64,000 nt of DNA, taken from assembly GCF_023343835.1 (NCBI RefSeq), contig NC_064443.1, positions 11,470,001 through 11,534,000 of the forward strand, written 5' to 3'. This document shows, in pieces, positions 11,643 through 24,200 of this stretch. Source of the stretch: Lagopus muta (Eukaryota > Chordata > Aves > Galliformes > Phasianidae). Under the pieces are notes generated by a model. That model ran no database searches and had not been told where the DNA came from. It saw nothing but the letters and a program-made list of their open reading frames with translations. Within the stretch, counting starts at the first letter, position 1. The number at the start of each line of letters is the position of its first letter. The translations under genes and the position numbers were made by a program.

Positions 11643-12839
11643 ATGAATATTGCAGTGAACAATGTGGAAGAAAAAGCTGTCCATTCCTGGTCGAGAATTT
11701 ACTCTGCAGGACAAAAAGTGCTGGAGGAAGCCCTCCGAGTCTTCAATCCCATGTCGAAGGACCTTTCAGACACAGAAACCCAGCTGGTGGCCTTCATTCA
11801 GGGCCTCAAGGAAGAGGGCTTCCAGCCCACAATTCTGAGGAGCAAAGATGTGTATGGGTACAGCTCGTGCACAGCAGACACACCTAGCCAGGCAAAAGGG
11901 AGCACGCCGCACAGCTGTGCTGCTGCCACCACCTCCAGCCCCCCTAAGACTCCAGCTAGAAGCACTGCAGCCATGGCGAGGGCATCTGCTTCCCCCACCA
12001 GCATTTCTGTGAACTCTTCGAGAGTCTCTCCGCCAGTCTCTAAAGGTGATTCCACAAATCTGCTGCTGAACTCCTTTAAGCAGACCAGGTCGGGGAAGTC
12101 CAAGGCCCCAGCAGTGGGCTTTCCTGCAAGCATGTATCCTGATGTGTATCCGGCAGTGAGGCTCTCTGTGGTTCTGGAAGCTCTGGTGCCACTGAAAACC
12201 CCCACATCCTGTTTGAAATCCAAGTACGGACGTGGGCCTCTTGGGGTATCACCCTCGGACCTTAAACTCCTTAAGGTTTCAAGCCAGACAAGGCAATTTT
12301 CTTCAGGCAAGACCACTAAAATAAGAGAAGGCAAGCGATGTAAGCGTGTGGGAAAGAAAGCACCGGATTCTGCCACCCTCGCTTTAAATCTTCTGAAGGG
12401 ACTAAAGGGTGGAGTGCTGCAGGAGAGCAATGCTTGCAAAGCCTCAGGAGTCCTGAACGGAAGAATTGCAGGCAGCTCCTCCCAAGGCTGCACCACAGCA
12501 CCGCAGTCCAAGGCCTTGAAAATCAAAGCTAAGGAAGCTCCGGTGGGGAAAGCGGAGTGGAAAGATAGCAGCACTTACCAGGAGACTGTTGGGAAGAAGA
12601 GGAAAAGAGTTGCAGAGGCGAGAGATGCGCCGCAGAGAAAAAAATCAAAATCCATTCCTGTCCAAAATAAGACTCGACGAGCTCGGAGCACTTTGAACCT
12701 GCTGAAATTTTGGGCCATCAAGGTGGGCAACTCTTCTTCCGACGACGAAGTGAGAAGAAGAGCACAGAAGATTCTTAGAGTCAACCTGTCCCCTGTGATC
12801 CGAATTCAGCCCTTGTCCCACTCTCACAGCGTCCCCTGA
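11643..12839 (+). CDS. CCDC71: CCDC71, coiled-coil domain-containing protein 71
   Basis: A single coding exon of 398 codons plus stop. I chose the ATG of MNIAVNNVEEKAVHSW because the frame upstream has no other ATG and because EEKAVHSWSRI followed by VFNPMS and GFQPTILRS is the conserved N-terminal block of vertebrate CCDC71. The middle is Ser/Pro-rich and low in complexity. The C-terminal half is basic, with repeated LNLLK motifs (ALNLLKGLKGG and STLNLLKFW) and clusters such as KKRKR and RKKSKS that could act as nuclear signals. It ends with the conserved ILRVNLSPVIRIQPL segment. The human protein is about 470 aa, so this one is somewhat shorter, mainly in the variable middle. The molecular role is essentially unknown; despite the name, no long heptad repeat is obvious. 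Confidence 0.95.
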   Translation: MNIAVNNVEEKAVHSWSRIYSAGQKVLEEALRVFNPMSKDLSDTETQLVAFIQGLKEEGFQPTILRSKDVYGYSSCTADTPSQAKGSTPHSCAAATTSSPPKTPARSTAAMARASASPTSISVNSSRVSPPVSKGDSTNLLLNSFKQTRSGKSKAPAVGFPASMYPDVYPAVRLSVVLEALVPLKTPTSCLKSKYGRGPLGVSPSDLKLLKVSSQTRQFSSGKTTKIREGKRCKRVGKKAPDSATLALNLLKGLKGGVLQESNACKASGVLNGRIAGSSSQGCTTAPQSKALKIKAKEAPVGKAEWKDSSTYQETVGKKRKRVAEARDAPQRKKSKSIPVQNKTRRARSTLNLLKFWAIKVGNSSSDDEVRRRAQKILRVNLSPVIRIQPLSHSHSVP

Positions 12840-14535
12840 GTTTCTTCACTTGGTCACTTTTTGTAAGTAAATACGATCCTGGCACCGGAGCGTGGTGAAG
12901 TTTGAGAGCAACTTTGGATTTCTGGTGTCTGGTGACTGTACATCGACTAACCTGCAGACGGAGCAGCCTGCTCTTGTGCTGCTTCTGGCTGTCCACCACC
13001 ACCACTGTGCAGAACTGGCTGCACGAGTACAGAACCGTGTTTAGGAATGCGGGATGGTGCCTTTGGCCCACCGTGAGCCGAGCAGGTCAGAGCGCCCGCC
13101 TTCTCTGGTCTCTCTTCTAAATGTGGCAGGCTGTGCTCTCACTGCAGGGTCAGAACACATGACTTTCTCATGACATGGATGCACTGTGATATTGCTCTTT
13201 TTCAAGCTGTACATTTACTGGTTTTATTTTGATCAAATTTTATAACTTTATATATCCATATATGTGCATATAGCCCAGGAACTGTGGGAAGATGCACTTC
13301 CTCCATCCCTCTGGGATTGGGTTCGATAGCTTTTGTTCCCCCTTCCCGTCAGCCAGTCTTTTGTTGAAGGTGCTGGGATTTCGTTGTGTTTCAGTGTTGT
13401 GGCAGTCTGATCTGGGTGCTCTTGGAACAGCTCAGAAGCAGGCAGAGTTATAACCACTTGAAAATGCCAAGCAGTCTGGAGAATTACCAGCTGGTAGTTG
13501 GTACTATCATGCCTTTTTTATCCTCGAGATCATACTTTTGGTATTACCTCTGCCTGAAAGTGGGGGAGTGCTACTGCGCTGTCGCTTGCAATTTTGCTGG
13601 ATGTTTCTGGGTGCTTCCTCTATTAATTGTAACAGGAGCTCTGAACTCATCTAGGGGGTTTGCCTCCAAAGAGCAATCCTACTGGAGCCCAGTGTTGTTC
13701 CCCCCTCTCGTACCTCTGTTGCAAAGGTAGAAAATGAGCCGTGACTGTTACAGCCTTAGGGCTGGAGTTGCTGATCGGAGTTGCTTGAAGTGCCCTGCCC
13801 ATGATGTAGCTGCTGTTGCTGGACACGTCAGGAGCAGGTTCTAGGTGTTGGTAGAGAAGATGCCCGCTGAGTCTGAATGTATTAGATAAAGCTCACCTGT
13901 CTCAGAGTTCAGTGGCATCTGTGAGCCTGAATCACTGAAGAGATGGATTATTGAAAGGTATATACCAGCACTTACGTGTGGAGAGTTCGTGGGGATGTCT
14001 GTCAGTTTGTGGGGATGAAGCAATAGGAGGGGAGAATCACTGCATAATGATGGATAGCAGCTTTGCCAACCTCTGGGATGCTGGGAGAAGGTATGAGGCA
14101 GGCGTGACAGCTCAGCAAAGGCTCTGCTGGTCCCCAGGAGCACCACATGCCACTGCAGCGGGCTGTGCTGCTGCCTGTGCCTGGGCAGGCTCGGGTCGAA
14201 GCTGAGTGAGCAGCACACAGCAGCTGTAGGGACGGCACACAGGCATGTACACATGGCTGTGATGGGGTGTCAGTGGGGTATGGCAGTCTGGCAGCCTGGG
14301 GAGAGCGAGTAGTGCCTGGCTGTTTGCCGTGCTGCGTTCAGGTCTCTGCAGCAGCGGGCTGGTAATCCACTCATTCTCTCACCAGCTCAAAATACTGATT
14401 GTCTGACCTAGTAATCTCTGGGGACATTGGGGGAAGGGATGAGCTCTCCAGGGAAGCCACAGCTTCTTACGTGTCAGCTCTTCTCTAGCACCAGTCTGGA
14501 TTTCAGTGCTTAATAAAAGGGGTTGGTGTCTGATG
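12840..14535 (+). other. CCDC71: Probable 3' UTR of CCDC71
   Basis: Non-coding and partly AT-rich (near 13,200-13,260). The first canonical AATAAA on the plus strand after the stop codon is at 14512-14517, which would give a 3' UTR of about 1.7 kb. An earlier non-canonical site cannot be excluded. Confidence 0.4.
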
Positions 14536-17500
14536 GCCAGCTCAGAGAGCAAAACTGAGGTGGGGAGAAGAGAAAGGAGTTTCACTAGGGAGTGAGAGGG
14601 CAGAGGAGCTGGTGTTCTGGGGCACAGCTCGGGCTCAGCTCTCACCCTCGGGAGATAATGGCTGGCCCTGCATCACACGCTCTGCTTCTGGGCAGTTTGA
14701 CTGTGTGCAGCTGACCTGCTGTCAGACATCATAACTTGCAGTGTTCAGGACTGACCTGTGAATGCCGCTGGTTGGCTGCAGAGCAGGAGGAATGTTTTCT
14801 TCTCCTGTGTTTTAAAATGCCCTGGCAGAGAATCCCCTTTCCTGACATGTTCTGGATGAACAAGAACCCTCCATCACTGCTAACTGGCCAGAAATTACTT
14901 TGTCCCTTTTGTTCCCACCCCTTCAGACCTTTCTCATTCCCACGCTCTCAAATGCCAGGTCTCAAAGTCCTGTGCTGGAGTTTCTCTTTCTGGCAGTGTC
15001 CCAGGGAGGGCTCTGTGGTATCGCTGCTCTCGTGGCTCCTCCGTTCCCAGCCCCATATAAGGGCACCAAGAGCTGTCCTGGAGCTTCTTTGTGCAGCACG
15101 AGACCTCCCAGCAGTGTGCCTGGGTTCCACTGGGAAAAGCAGTTGCTCATCCACAGGGCTGAATTTAGGGTGACATTGTTTTTCCTCCAGCGTGAGCAGG
15201 AAGCTGAGCACCTGAAGCCAGCTGTCTGTTGCATCCCTCGCTTTCCTTCTGTTTCTTTGCTGCACTGCTCTCTGCTTCCCTGCTCTTCTGTCACCTCTTA
15301 TTTCATGCTTTGACTCTGTGCCAGCTGAGGACTTGCCTTGTGCTGTGTTGCACATTGTGCAGAGCACAGTGCCTCAGCTCCACCTTTCCAGGCACTGTGC
15401 TGGATAGAGATGTTATCTTGCCCAGCATCCTTCCCCGGCCACCAGTGCGAGCTCTGCTCTGCTAGAAATGCTTTGTGCTATGGCTGCATCACAGAATCCT
15501 GCAGGAACGGGAGCACCCTGTAATGCTGTGCTCAGGGACCTGCAGGTGGTCAGTCCTGCCTCTGTCAGCATTTCTGTGGCACAGAGCAGCAGGCCTTGAG
15601 CCTGCAGGGCCGTGCTGGAGCTCTCAGGCTTGCTTTGCGTTTGCTGAATTCACATTGTTAACACTGGGTCTCTGCCATCCTGACGTCTCCTTTTCCCCAT
15701 CACAGATGAGTTTGGAACCTGGCTGGAAGAATGGCAGCTCATTTTTCACGGAGGGGCTTTGTGGCCTCTGGTGCCAGTGTCAGCCAGTGCAGCCTCGCTG
15801 TGACGCCCTGGCAGAGGCGGCGTTGCCTGCAGGCTCTCCACAGCCCGTCTGTGCTTGGTTCTGCCATCCTTTGTCTCACGCTGTTCTCACGGCTGCCTGG
15901 AGCTCCGGGAAGGTCGGGGGATATCAAACCCCTTGGCCCTACCAGAGATCTCCTGAGGTCACTTCCACCCTGTTTGTTCAGTGACAGTGTTGGATCGTAT
16001 GCCTTCCAGGGACTTGCAGCAGCGCTGGCTGCGCAGCGTGTGGAAAACACATTGCCTGCAGTGTCCTGGTCTCTCCTGACATGCCGTATGCAGGTTGCTC
16101 AGACCTGCTTCTGTATTAGTCTCTTTGAATTCATCCAAGTGCCTAACCTGGCCTGTGCTGTTCCTGGGCACCGTGACAGCCAAGGGCTGTGGAGACTCTC
16201 TAAGGAATGCTTTTACTGTGTGGATTTCTGCCACTGTCACTTCTAGTAACAATTCAGGCAGCGGTCAAAGGGCTGTTCTTCAGACTGAGTTTGTGGAAAT
16301 CATTTTTCTTTTATTCGGCTGCCAAGAAGCAAGAGTTTATGCTTCGCTTCCACCAGACGAGGTCTGTGAGCTTCCTGCATGCTTCAGATGTCTGTCAGTG
16401 AGGTCCTTGGGGAGAGCGGCTTGTACAGCGGGGAGCACACATCAGACACCAGGCTGAAATCACGGTGTTAATTGGTAGAAATGTTTTAAAGCTCGTGTGC
16501 GCTGTGATCAGATTTCACCTTCTGCTGCTGCTTTCAACTGGAGAAGTTTCTCCTTGGCCTTTCTCCTGCAAGCCATGTAGCGTGGCGCTGCTGCTTCCAA
16601 ACTGTTTGCTTTCCCCCCAAGTGCCAGCTGCAGTAGTGTCCTTGTACAGAATTTTGTAAGCACTTTTCTGTGAGATAAGGGATTATTATTATTACAGAAC
16701 TCCTGTTTTGTAGCCCACTGGTGGTGTTTTAGCATGGAGAGCTGTGCTTGGGAGTCCTTAGAGCTGCACTGGGTTGCATGGGGATGGCCCTTTGCCTTGT
16801 CAGCTGTGCAGGCTGGGACCATCTGAGGACAGAGCTCCTGGGCTGTGTGTGCGGCAGTGCTGATGGCTGTCAGCCATGGCTGAGCATCTGTGGATGTGAC
16901 GTTCTTGCGCTGTGCTGCCTGCAGAGCAGTAGTGCTGAGGTTGGACCCCTCAACTTGCCTGGGAATCCCTTAGGCAGAAGCAGAAGCTGGGATTTGGGGA
17001 AAACGAAGATCCAGCAGTGCCTGGCCAGCCAGCTTCTGCTGCCGGAAGAGATCTTCAGGGCAAGGGAGCCGCGCGTGCAGCGTCCCCAAAGCAGAGCTTC
17101 CACTTACCAGCCAGTAGCATGATGCTGGGCACAGGAGCTGCGGTTCTGCAGGACCTTGTGGGGGTGAAACCAGCACTCATCCTTGTCCTCCATGAGCTGC
17201 TGAGCTGTGGGGCCACAAGGAAGGCACAAGTTCCCCTGGCGCCTATTGCCTGCCGCCCTCTGGAAGAACTGGGGGGGGAGAGTGAGCATCTGAAATGACT
17301 TCCCCCCGTGGGGATGATTAGGCCTTGCCCCCGGGGAGTCCCTTAAAGGCCTTATTATCCTCTGGGACTCCCTCCTTGTCTTAATTAGCCCTTCTGGTTC
17401 CTGTTGCTAACGGCAGCCCCTGTGCGAGTTTGGTGATTCCCACGGACAGTGAGGCACGTGGTGCTGCTGTAAAAGTGGGTGCTGCAGAGCTACTGCCAAA

Positions 17501-20500
17501 ACCTGTCATTCCCAGGGCACAGCCTGCAAAGCAGGGCATTGGGAGCGTGCCCCCATCCCCATCAAGGCCTGGGACGGGATGCAGTCAGGGAAGGCACGCT
17601 GTGTGGTGTGTAGTGACATTCCCTCCTTGCGGTTCCCAGTGCAGCATTGCTGGGAAACATTGCTCCTGGAGCAGGGCACGGCAGGGATACGGGGGTCTGT
17701 CTCAGCGCAGCCTGGCTGCAGCAGCTCCTTCTCCAGCCATCACCTCTGAGAGAACCACCTCCACAGCTCAGCACGACCACCCTGCCCTGGCCAGGACTGG
17801 TGCCACCAGCGCAGCCACCAACGGTCCCCAACATTTGGGAACCCCAAGTGACACTGGGAGCAGCAATGTGCCGTGCCCAGGCTGCTGGTGCTGCTGCCTC
17901 GTTCCCATGGCTGGGCACACAACAAACTTTTGTATGGTGAATTCACAACAACTGACCATCTTGTTCTCGAGTGAACCTTATACTGTTTCATTTGTTTGTG
18001 TAGAATGTTTCTGAAGGTATATTTAATGTTTAATATGAGGCTGGGCTGTTCCACACTCAGTGTTGTATATTTTGGAATGGCATTGTTTAGTGAAAAGACA
18101 GCGTTAGTATTATTCCACTCTTAGGAGGGAACAGGACAAAAAACAGACTGTCTTTTTTCTTAAATGAAATGAACTTTTGTTATGAAGTCCTAGCAGTTGT
18201 CCAGCCCTTCAGTAAATGGTGCTCAGAACCACTCAGCGTGTCCGGCTCTTCTTTAGTCCCTGCCAGACGGTGCTGCAGCTCCGAGCCCGTGGGGATGCTG
18301 CAGGGGGACTGTGCTGTGCCTGCAGTGTGCCACCACTGCTCTGTTCCACTCAGGCACACCCGTGCACCCCAGTGAGCTGTGGGGTCGCCCAGCTGCTATG
18401 AAGGAATGCCTGGCTCAGGATGGGAGATGCTCCAGACGAGCAGCACTGGTGCCATGCTGGTACAACTGGCACCAATCTGCATTCCAGGTTAGTTCCCGGG
18501 TCGGTGCTGCGCTGTTGGCGCTCCGCCAGGCCCCGCTTGCCTGCCCCCCTCCCTCTTCCCTCGGGATCCCTTTCTGCTGGCTAATTCAACAGCAATGCCA
18601 TTGTTTGCTGCTGTGTGATCTGGCTCCGTTTGTCCTGCTGGGCCATCGGTGCACTGACCTGGCACTAACAGTGGTGGGACTGCGGCCCCAGCCGAGCGCC
18701 TGCTCCTCCCGGTGCACCAGGAACAGCTGGGAACTGCCCCAGAGCGTCGAGCTGCAGCACCCTGGTGAGTCAGCCCCTGTGGCATGCAGGGTGCCTGAGC
18801 AAAGTCCTCAGGCAGGAAAGAGGTTAAGCAGCTCTGCTTGCTGAGGATGTTCAGGGAAGCGTCAGCCGCCCGCTGGGCGCACTGAAGTTGGTCCAGCAGG
18901 GCTGGCCAGGCGTGGGAGGCTGCTCTGCACACCAGCTGCGTGCTGCGGGAGTGGAGCTGAGCCCACTGCCCCCACCTGTGTCATCCGCCAGGCTCAAGCT
19001 GCTCTGGGTGGGAAGCCATCAGCCTTTGGGAGGCAGGGGATGTGGCCTAGGAGCACTGCTGGCTGCTCAGATCCTCAGAAGGATCTGAGGATTCCTCCCT
19101 CTTGCTTTTCCAAGGCCGGAGATCCTATTACAGCCACCTTTATCGGGCCACTGGCGATCTCCCCAGAGCAAATAAGATGTGCTTGGCAAGATCCTGTCAG
19201 ACTTGCTGGCCCGTGCTAATGGCTCTTTATCAGCTCATCTCCTCCCAGCTCTCCCATTACCTCACCAGAGCCAAGGTCGGTGCCCGGTCACTGCCGTGGG
19301 AGCCTTGCTGAGCATGGCCCTTCCCTTCCTCTGGGCTTCCCCTGCACAGTGTCTGGCCACTGAGCTGCACATCCACCCTGCTCTGAGCCCTGGCATCCCT
19401 CGCCCAGGGGATGAGCAGCACTGGGACACGCTGAGTGCTGCCAGGCCCTGGGGGCTGCATTACCTTCCTGCCTCCCTGCTCTGCGGCATGCAGCCAGAGC
19501 ACGGCCTTGGTGCAAGCACGCGGGTCCTCTTCCTTCCTTCAGCCTTGGCTAATAAAAGGCACCATGTGACAGCGAGGACTTTGTTGGGCTCCAGCATTCT
19601 CGGGGATCCCAGGCAGCGCCGGCAGGCACGGGGTGAGTGAGGCCTCTTAGGGCACGGCAGCACCTGCGGAGCAGGGTTTGTGGTGCAGGGAGGCGTGGGG
19701 AAGCGTGCCGCCCCAGGGCGCGCGTTGTGCTCCTGGAGACGTGCCCTGTGTAGGCATGGGGTGCCCACGAGCCGCACGGCGACTCGCAGCCATGGCGTGC
19801 GCTGACGGTGCCGTGCAACCGGCCATGGCTGTGCCGTGCGGGGCAACCACCGCCTGGCACCCGGCCTGCGCCTCACCTTGCTGCACCTCGGCGCAGGCAG
19901 GGCCCTCCCTCCCTGGCACAGTGCACGGAGGAGGAGACAGCCGCTGGCCGCCCTCCTCCAGGAACAAGCGGCCGAGCGCAGCGGGGCCGTGCCGGCTCAG
20001 CTCGTGGCCCCCAGAGGGCACGGCCACCTGCCCGGCCCGCCGGCCCCACGTGCACAGGTAGGAGCGGCTGCAGGGCCCCGGGGCACAGCGTGGCCTTATG
20101 GCTGGGCGCGGGCAGCCATCACGGCACAGCGTTTGAGGAACGGGACCGGGGTCCTCGTGAGGAGGGGCTGCATCCTCCCACGGCTACCGGGTGCTCCCCA
20201 GGGTGGGTGCGGGTCGGACTTTGCCCGGCGAGCCCCATGTGTGCCTGGAGGGCCGCATGCCTGCCGACACCCAGCACAGCCCCAGTGCTGAGCCCGGGCG
20301 GTGCCGCGCGGCATCCCCAGGCGGGGAGGTCATGGGGCCTTGGCTTGGCCCCATGGAGGATGAGCCAGCGGCCTCTCGAGGCGTCTTTGTTGGCACCGGG
20401 GCGTGCCTGGGCTGCCGACGCCTGGCTGGGCCGCACTGCCAGGCCTGGCCCCACAGCCCCACGGGCGGGCGGCGAGGGCCTCCAGGCAGAAGGAATCGGC

Positions 20501-20940
20501 AGTGACATTCCCGTAGCCTGGAGACCGCCGTCCCATTCAGTGGGCAGCGCATTTGAATAAGAATCGTGTGTGTCTGTGTGTGTGCGGGGGGGCCAGACGG
20601 CCGCCCGCTTTCCCATCGCCTCCCATCGCCCCGCTCAGTTCTGCACGCCTGGACTGGGGCGGTGGGCCCTCACCTCCGGCCTCACACATCGCTGCACTAC
20701 CCAGGTACTGCCGGGCCGGGGTCGGGGCTAGGGAAGCGCTCGGTGTTGCCTCTCCAGCCCATTGGCACTGCGCTGAGCGGGACCGGCGCCGGGCAGAGCG
20801 CGGGTGTCCGGCTGGGATGGGCCTGTGGCGTCCTCCAGCCCCGGGTGGCTGCATGCGGGGACAGGAAGGCTGTGCTGGGGCGGCGTGGAGTCAGGCTTTG
20901 ATCCGGTGATTGCAAGGTTGGAAGGAGGCGGTGACGGCTG
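14536..20940. other. Long stretch between CCDC71 and the first laminin gene, no coding exon found
   Basis: Open frames here are scattered and resemble no family I know. An AT-rich block at about 17,940-18,170 looks like a transcript 3' end but lacks a clear polyadenylation signal. From about 19,700 on the DNA becomes GC- and CpG-rich and probably holds the promoter and non-coding leader exons of the downstream laminin gene. An isolated AATAAA lies at about 19,553 and a short TG run at about 20,568. Confidence 0.4.
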
Positions 20941-20961
20941 AGAAGAGAGCGCAACAGGAGC

Positions 20962-20992
20962 CTAAATTTAACAGCAGGACCCCGGCCAGCTG
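20962..20992 (+). promoter_or_regulatory. MEF2-type site plus CAGCTG E-box upstream of the first laminin gene
   Basis: CTAAATTTAA (20962-20971) fits the MEF2 consensus YTAWWWWTAR exactly, and CAGCTG (20987-20992) is an E-box of the type bound by myogenic bHLH factors. The pair lies about 280 bases before the start codon. Activity is inferred from the motifs only. Confidence 0.45.
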
Positions 20993-21271
20993 CAGGACGT
21001 CCTTGCCTGGCCTGCTCCAGCCCTGCTGACTCTTGTCCCCAGGTGTCCTGGTCCAGTGCTTGGACCCAATGGACACTAGTACCAGTGCTGGGCACGGAGG
21101 CAGGGATGGGTGCTCTCTGACTGCAGGATGGGGTGTGGGGATGCAGCCATGGGGCTGGGGACATGGTTGAGAGACGGGTGATGCGTGTGTGGGGCTGCGA
21201 GAGGCCCAGGCAGTGCTGCCCCATACTGCAGCCCCATCTCTGTGCCCCACAGGTAGGGCCCGTGGCTGCCC

Positions 21272-24200
21272 ATGGATGTCCTGGTCCTCGCTCTCCTCCT
21301 GGGTAAGTGCTGCTCCCACAGTTCCCGGGGCTGCAGTGGCCCCAGGACCACTGCCCTGTGCAGGAGCTGTGGGTCGCAGGGCCATATTAATGCGGTGAGG
21401 GCCTGGGTACTGCAAATCCCAGCGAGGAATCTGGGCTGCATTGAGCCCTGCAGGATTAGCAAGCACCTGACCTGGCTCCCAGCTCCCCCTGGCACCACTC
21501 TATGAGCCGAGTGCTTGCAACACCCACACTCTCCCCCTCCCCATCCCTTCCTGCCAGCAGCCCGCAGCCCAGCGTCCCACTTGCTGGTGCTGCCCTCCCG
21601 GCCCTCACCCTTCCCCCCGGTCATGAGGCCACAGCCACACTGCCAGCATCTTTCCGGGTCATGGAGCTTTGTGCTGCATCAGTGGGTCAGGATGTGGGGA
21701 TGGGGCAGGATGGGGGTAGGGTAGCACAGGGCTATGGGCTGTGGGTTTGTGGCGCAGCCCTCCCAACCCCTGCGCTCTGTGCAGCGGGGGTGCCAGCAGC
21801 AGGGGGCTGGGAGGAGCCAGATCCATCCCAGGGCTGTGCCCGTGGCAGCTGCTACCCGGCCACCGGCAACCTGCTGGTGGGGAGAGCTCGGCAGCTCAGC
21901 GCCTCGTCCACCTGCGGGCTGCAGGGGCCCCAGGAGTACTGCATCGTCAGCCATCTCCAGGTGAGCCTATGGCACAGCACAGCACAGCATGGCAAAGTGT
22001 GCCGGTGCAGCCCCAGAGTGATTGATGCTCCCCGTGCAGGACTCTGAGAAATGCTTCACCTGTGACTCACGAAACCCAGCCCTGCGTGAGAGCCACCGCA
22101 TCGAGAACGTCATCTACCTGCACGGCCCGCACAGCGAGAGGAGCTGGTGGCAGTCGGAGAATGGTGAGAGCATGGCCACGCCATGCGTGTGTCCCCACGT
22201 GGGCTGCGTGCCTCAGCCAAGACCATCCGTCCCTGCAGGTGTGGAGCACGTCAGCATCCAGCTGGACCTGGAAGGCGAGTTCCACTTCACACACCTCATC
22301 ATGAAGTTCAAGGTGGATGCACGGGGCACAGTGGGATGGTCCCCATGACCCGCCCGTCCCTATCCCACCGTGTGCCCCCATCTGACTGTGTGCCCCGCAG
22401 ACCTTCCGCCCCGCAGCCATGCTGGTGGAGCGCTCGGCCGACTTTGGCCGCAGCTGGAAGACGTACCGCTACTTCGCCTACAACTGCTCCAAGCTCTTCC
22501 CCCGCATCCCCACACATTCCTCGGGGCACATAGGCGAGGTGCTGTGTGAGCAGCGCTACTCTGAGATCGAGCCCTCCAGCCACGGCGAGGTGCGTACGGC
22601 TGGGTGGTGTGCGGAGATGGGGCTGGGGAATGCGCTGACATGCTGCATCCCACCTCCAGGTCATCTTCAAGGTGCTGGATCCCTCCATCCCAGTGGTGGA
22701 CCCATACAGTCCCAGCATCCAGGGTGAGTGTCCATAGGGACGGGATGCGGTGCTCTGGGGCAGCGCAGTGAGCACTGACGATGCCACCTGTGCTACCCAG
22801 AGCTTCTGCGTGTCACCAACCTGCGGGTGAACCTCACCAAGCTGCACACACTGGGGGACAACCTGCTCGACTCACGGCAGGAAGTGCTGCACAAATACTA
22901 CTATGCTGTGGATGAGCTGGTGATGCGTGGGAGCTGCTTCTGCCACGGCCACGCTGCTGAGTGTGCCCCTGCACCTGGTGCTCCACCATCTGTCCCTGGC
23001 ATGGTGAGATGCAGCGCGGAACGGCGTGGCGCAGGGTGACCGCCTGGGCTGATCCAGATGCTCTCCCCCAGATCCACGGGCGCTGTGTCTGCAAGCACCA
23101 CACGCAGGGGCTGAACTGTGAGCGCTGCGAGGACTTCTACCACGAGCTGCCCTGGCGCCCGGCTGAGGGCTCCAGCACCAACGCCTGCCGCCGTGAGTGC
23201 CACGCGCCCGCAGCCGGCGCGGTGTGGGGCCATGGGGTCCTGCAGCACATGCTGGGGTTTGGGGTCCTGCATGTGGCGGGTCGGGTACCAGGGGTGCCGT
23301 CCCTGCAGGGTGCGACTGCAACGAGCACTCACGGCGCTGCCACTTCGACATGGCCGTGTTCCTGGCCACCGGGAACACCAGCGGGGCCGTGTGCGATGGC
23401 TGCCAGCACAACACCATGGGGCGCCACTGCCATCTCTGCAAGCCCTTCTACTACCGGCACCCACGCTCCGATATCCGCGCTCCCACTGCCTGCATCCGTG
23501 AGTGCCCCCAGCTCTGTTGCCCCCAACCCCGTGTCCCCCACTGCCACCTGCCCCAGCTGCCACGATGTCCCCACAGCGTGTGACTGCGACCCTGCGGGAT
23601 CGCTGGATGGCGGCGCCTGTGATGCACACACGGACGTGGCGCTGGGCATGATCGCGGGGCAGTGCCGCTGCAAGGAGAACGTGGCCGGGCCACGCTGCGA
23701 CCGCTGCCGGCACGGAGCCTATGGCCTCAGCCAGGGAGACCCTCAGGGCTGCCAGCGTGAGCTGGGGCTGGGGTGGGCATGGGCTGTGGGGATGGAGGGT
23801 TTGTGTGGGGATGGAAAGGGAGGAACGTGGGTGAAGGAGTGGGGATGAAAAGATGGGATGAAGGAATGGGGATGGGGGTGGAGGAATGGGGATGGAAGGA
23901 TGGGGATGAAGGAATGAGAATACGGAAAGAGGGATGGGGATGGAGGGATAAAAATGAAGGGATAGGTTTGGGAAAGGAGATGGAGGGCAGAGCTGAATGA
24001 GTGAGTGATGAAGCAGTAAGGATGGAGGGATGGGGATGAAGGAATGGAAAAGATGGGGATGGGGATGGAGATGGAGGAATGGGAATGGAGATACAGGGAT
24101 AGGGAGGGGAGTAGAGGAGTGTGAATGAGAATAGAAGAGTGGGGATGGGGAATGAAGGAAGGGGTATAGAAGGCCTGAGTTGGAGGGTTGAGGCCAGAGA

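Noticed and set aside
15720-16250. Clustered open frames between CCDC71 and the laminin genes
   Set aside because: They lie on both strands with poor start contexts, show no splice-compatible extension and resemble no known family.
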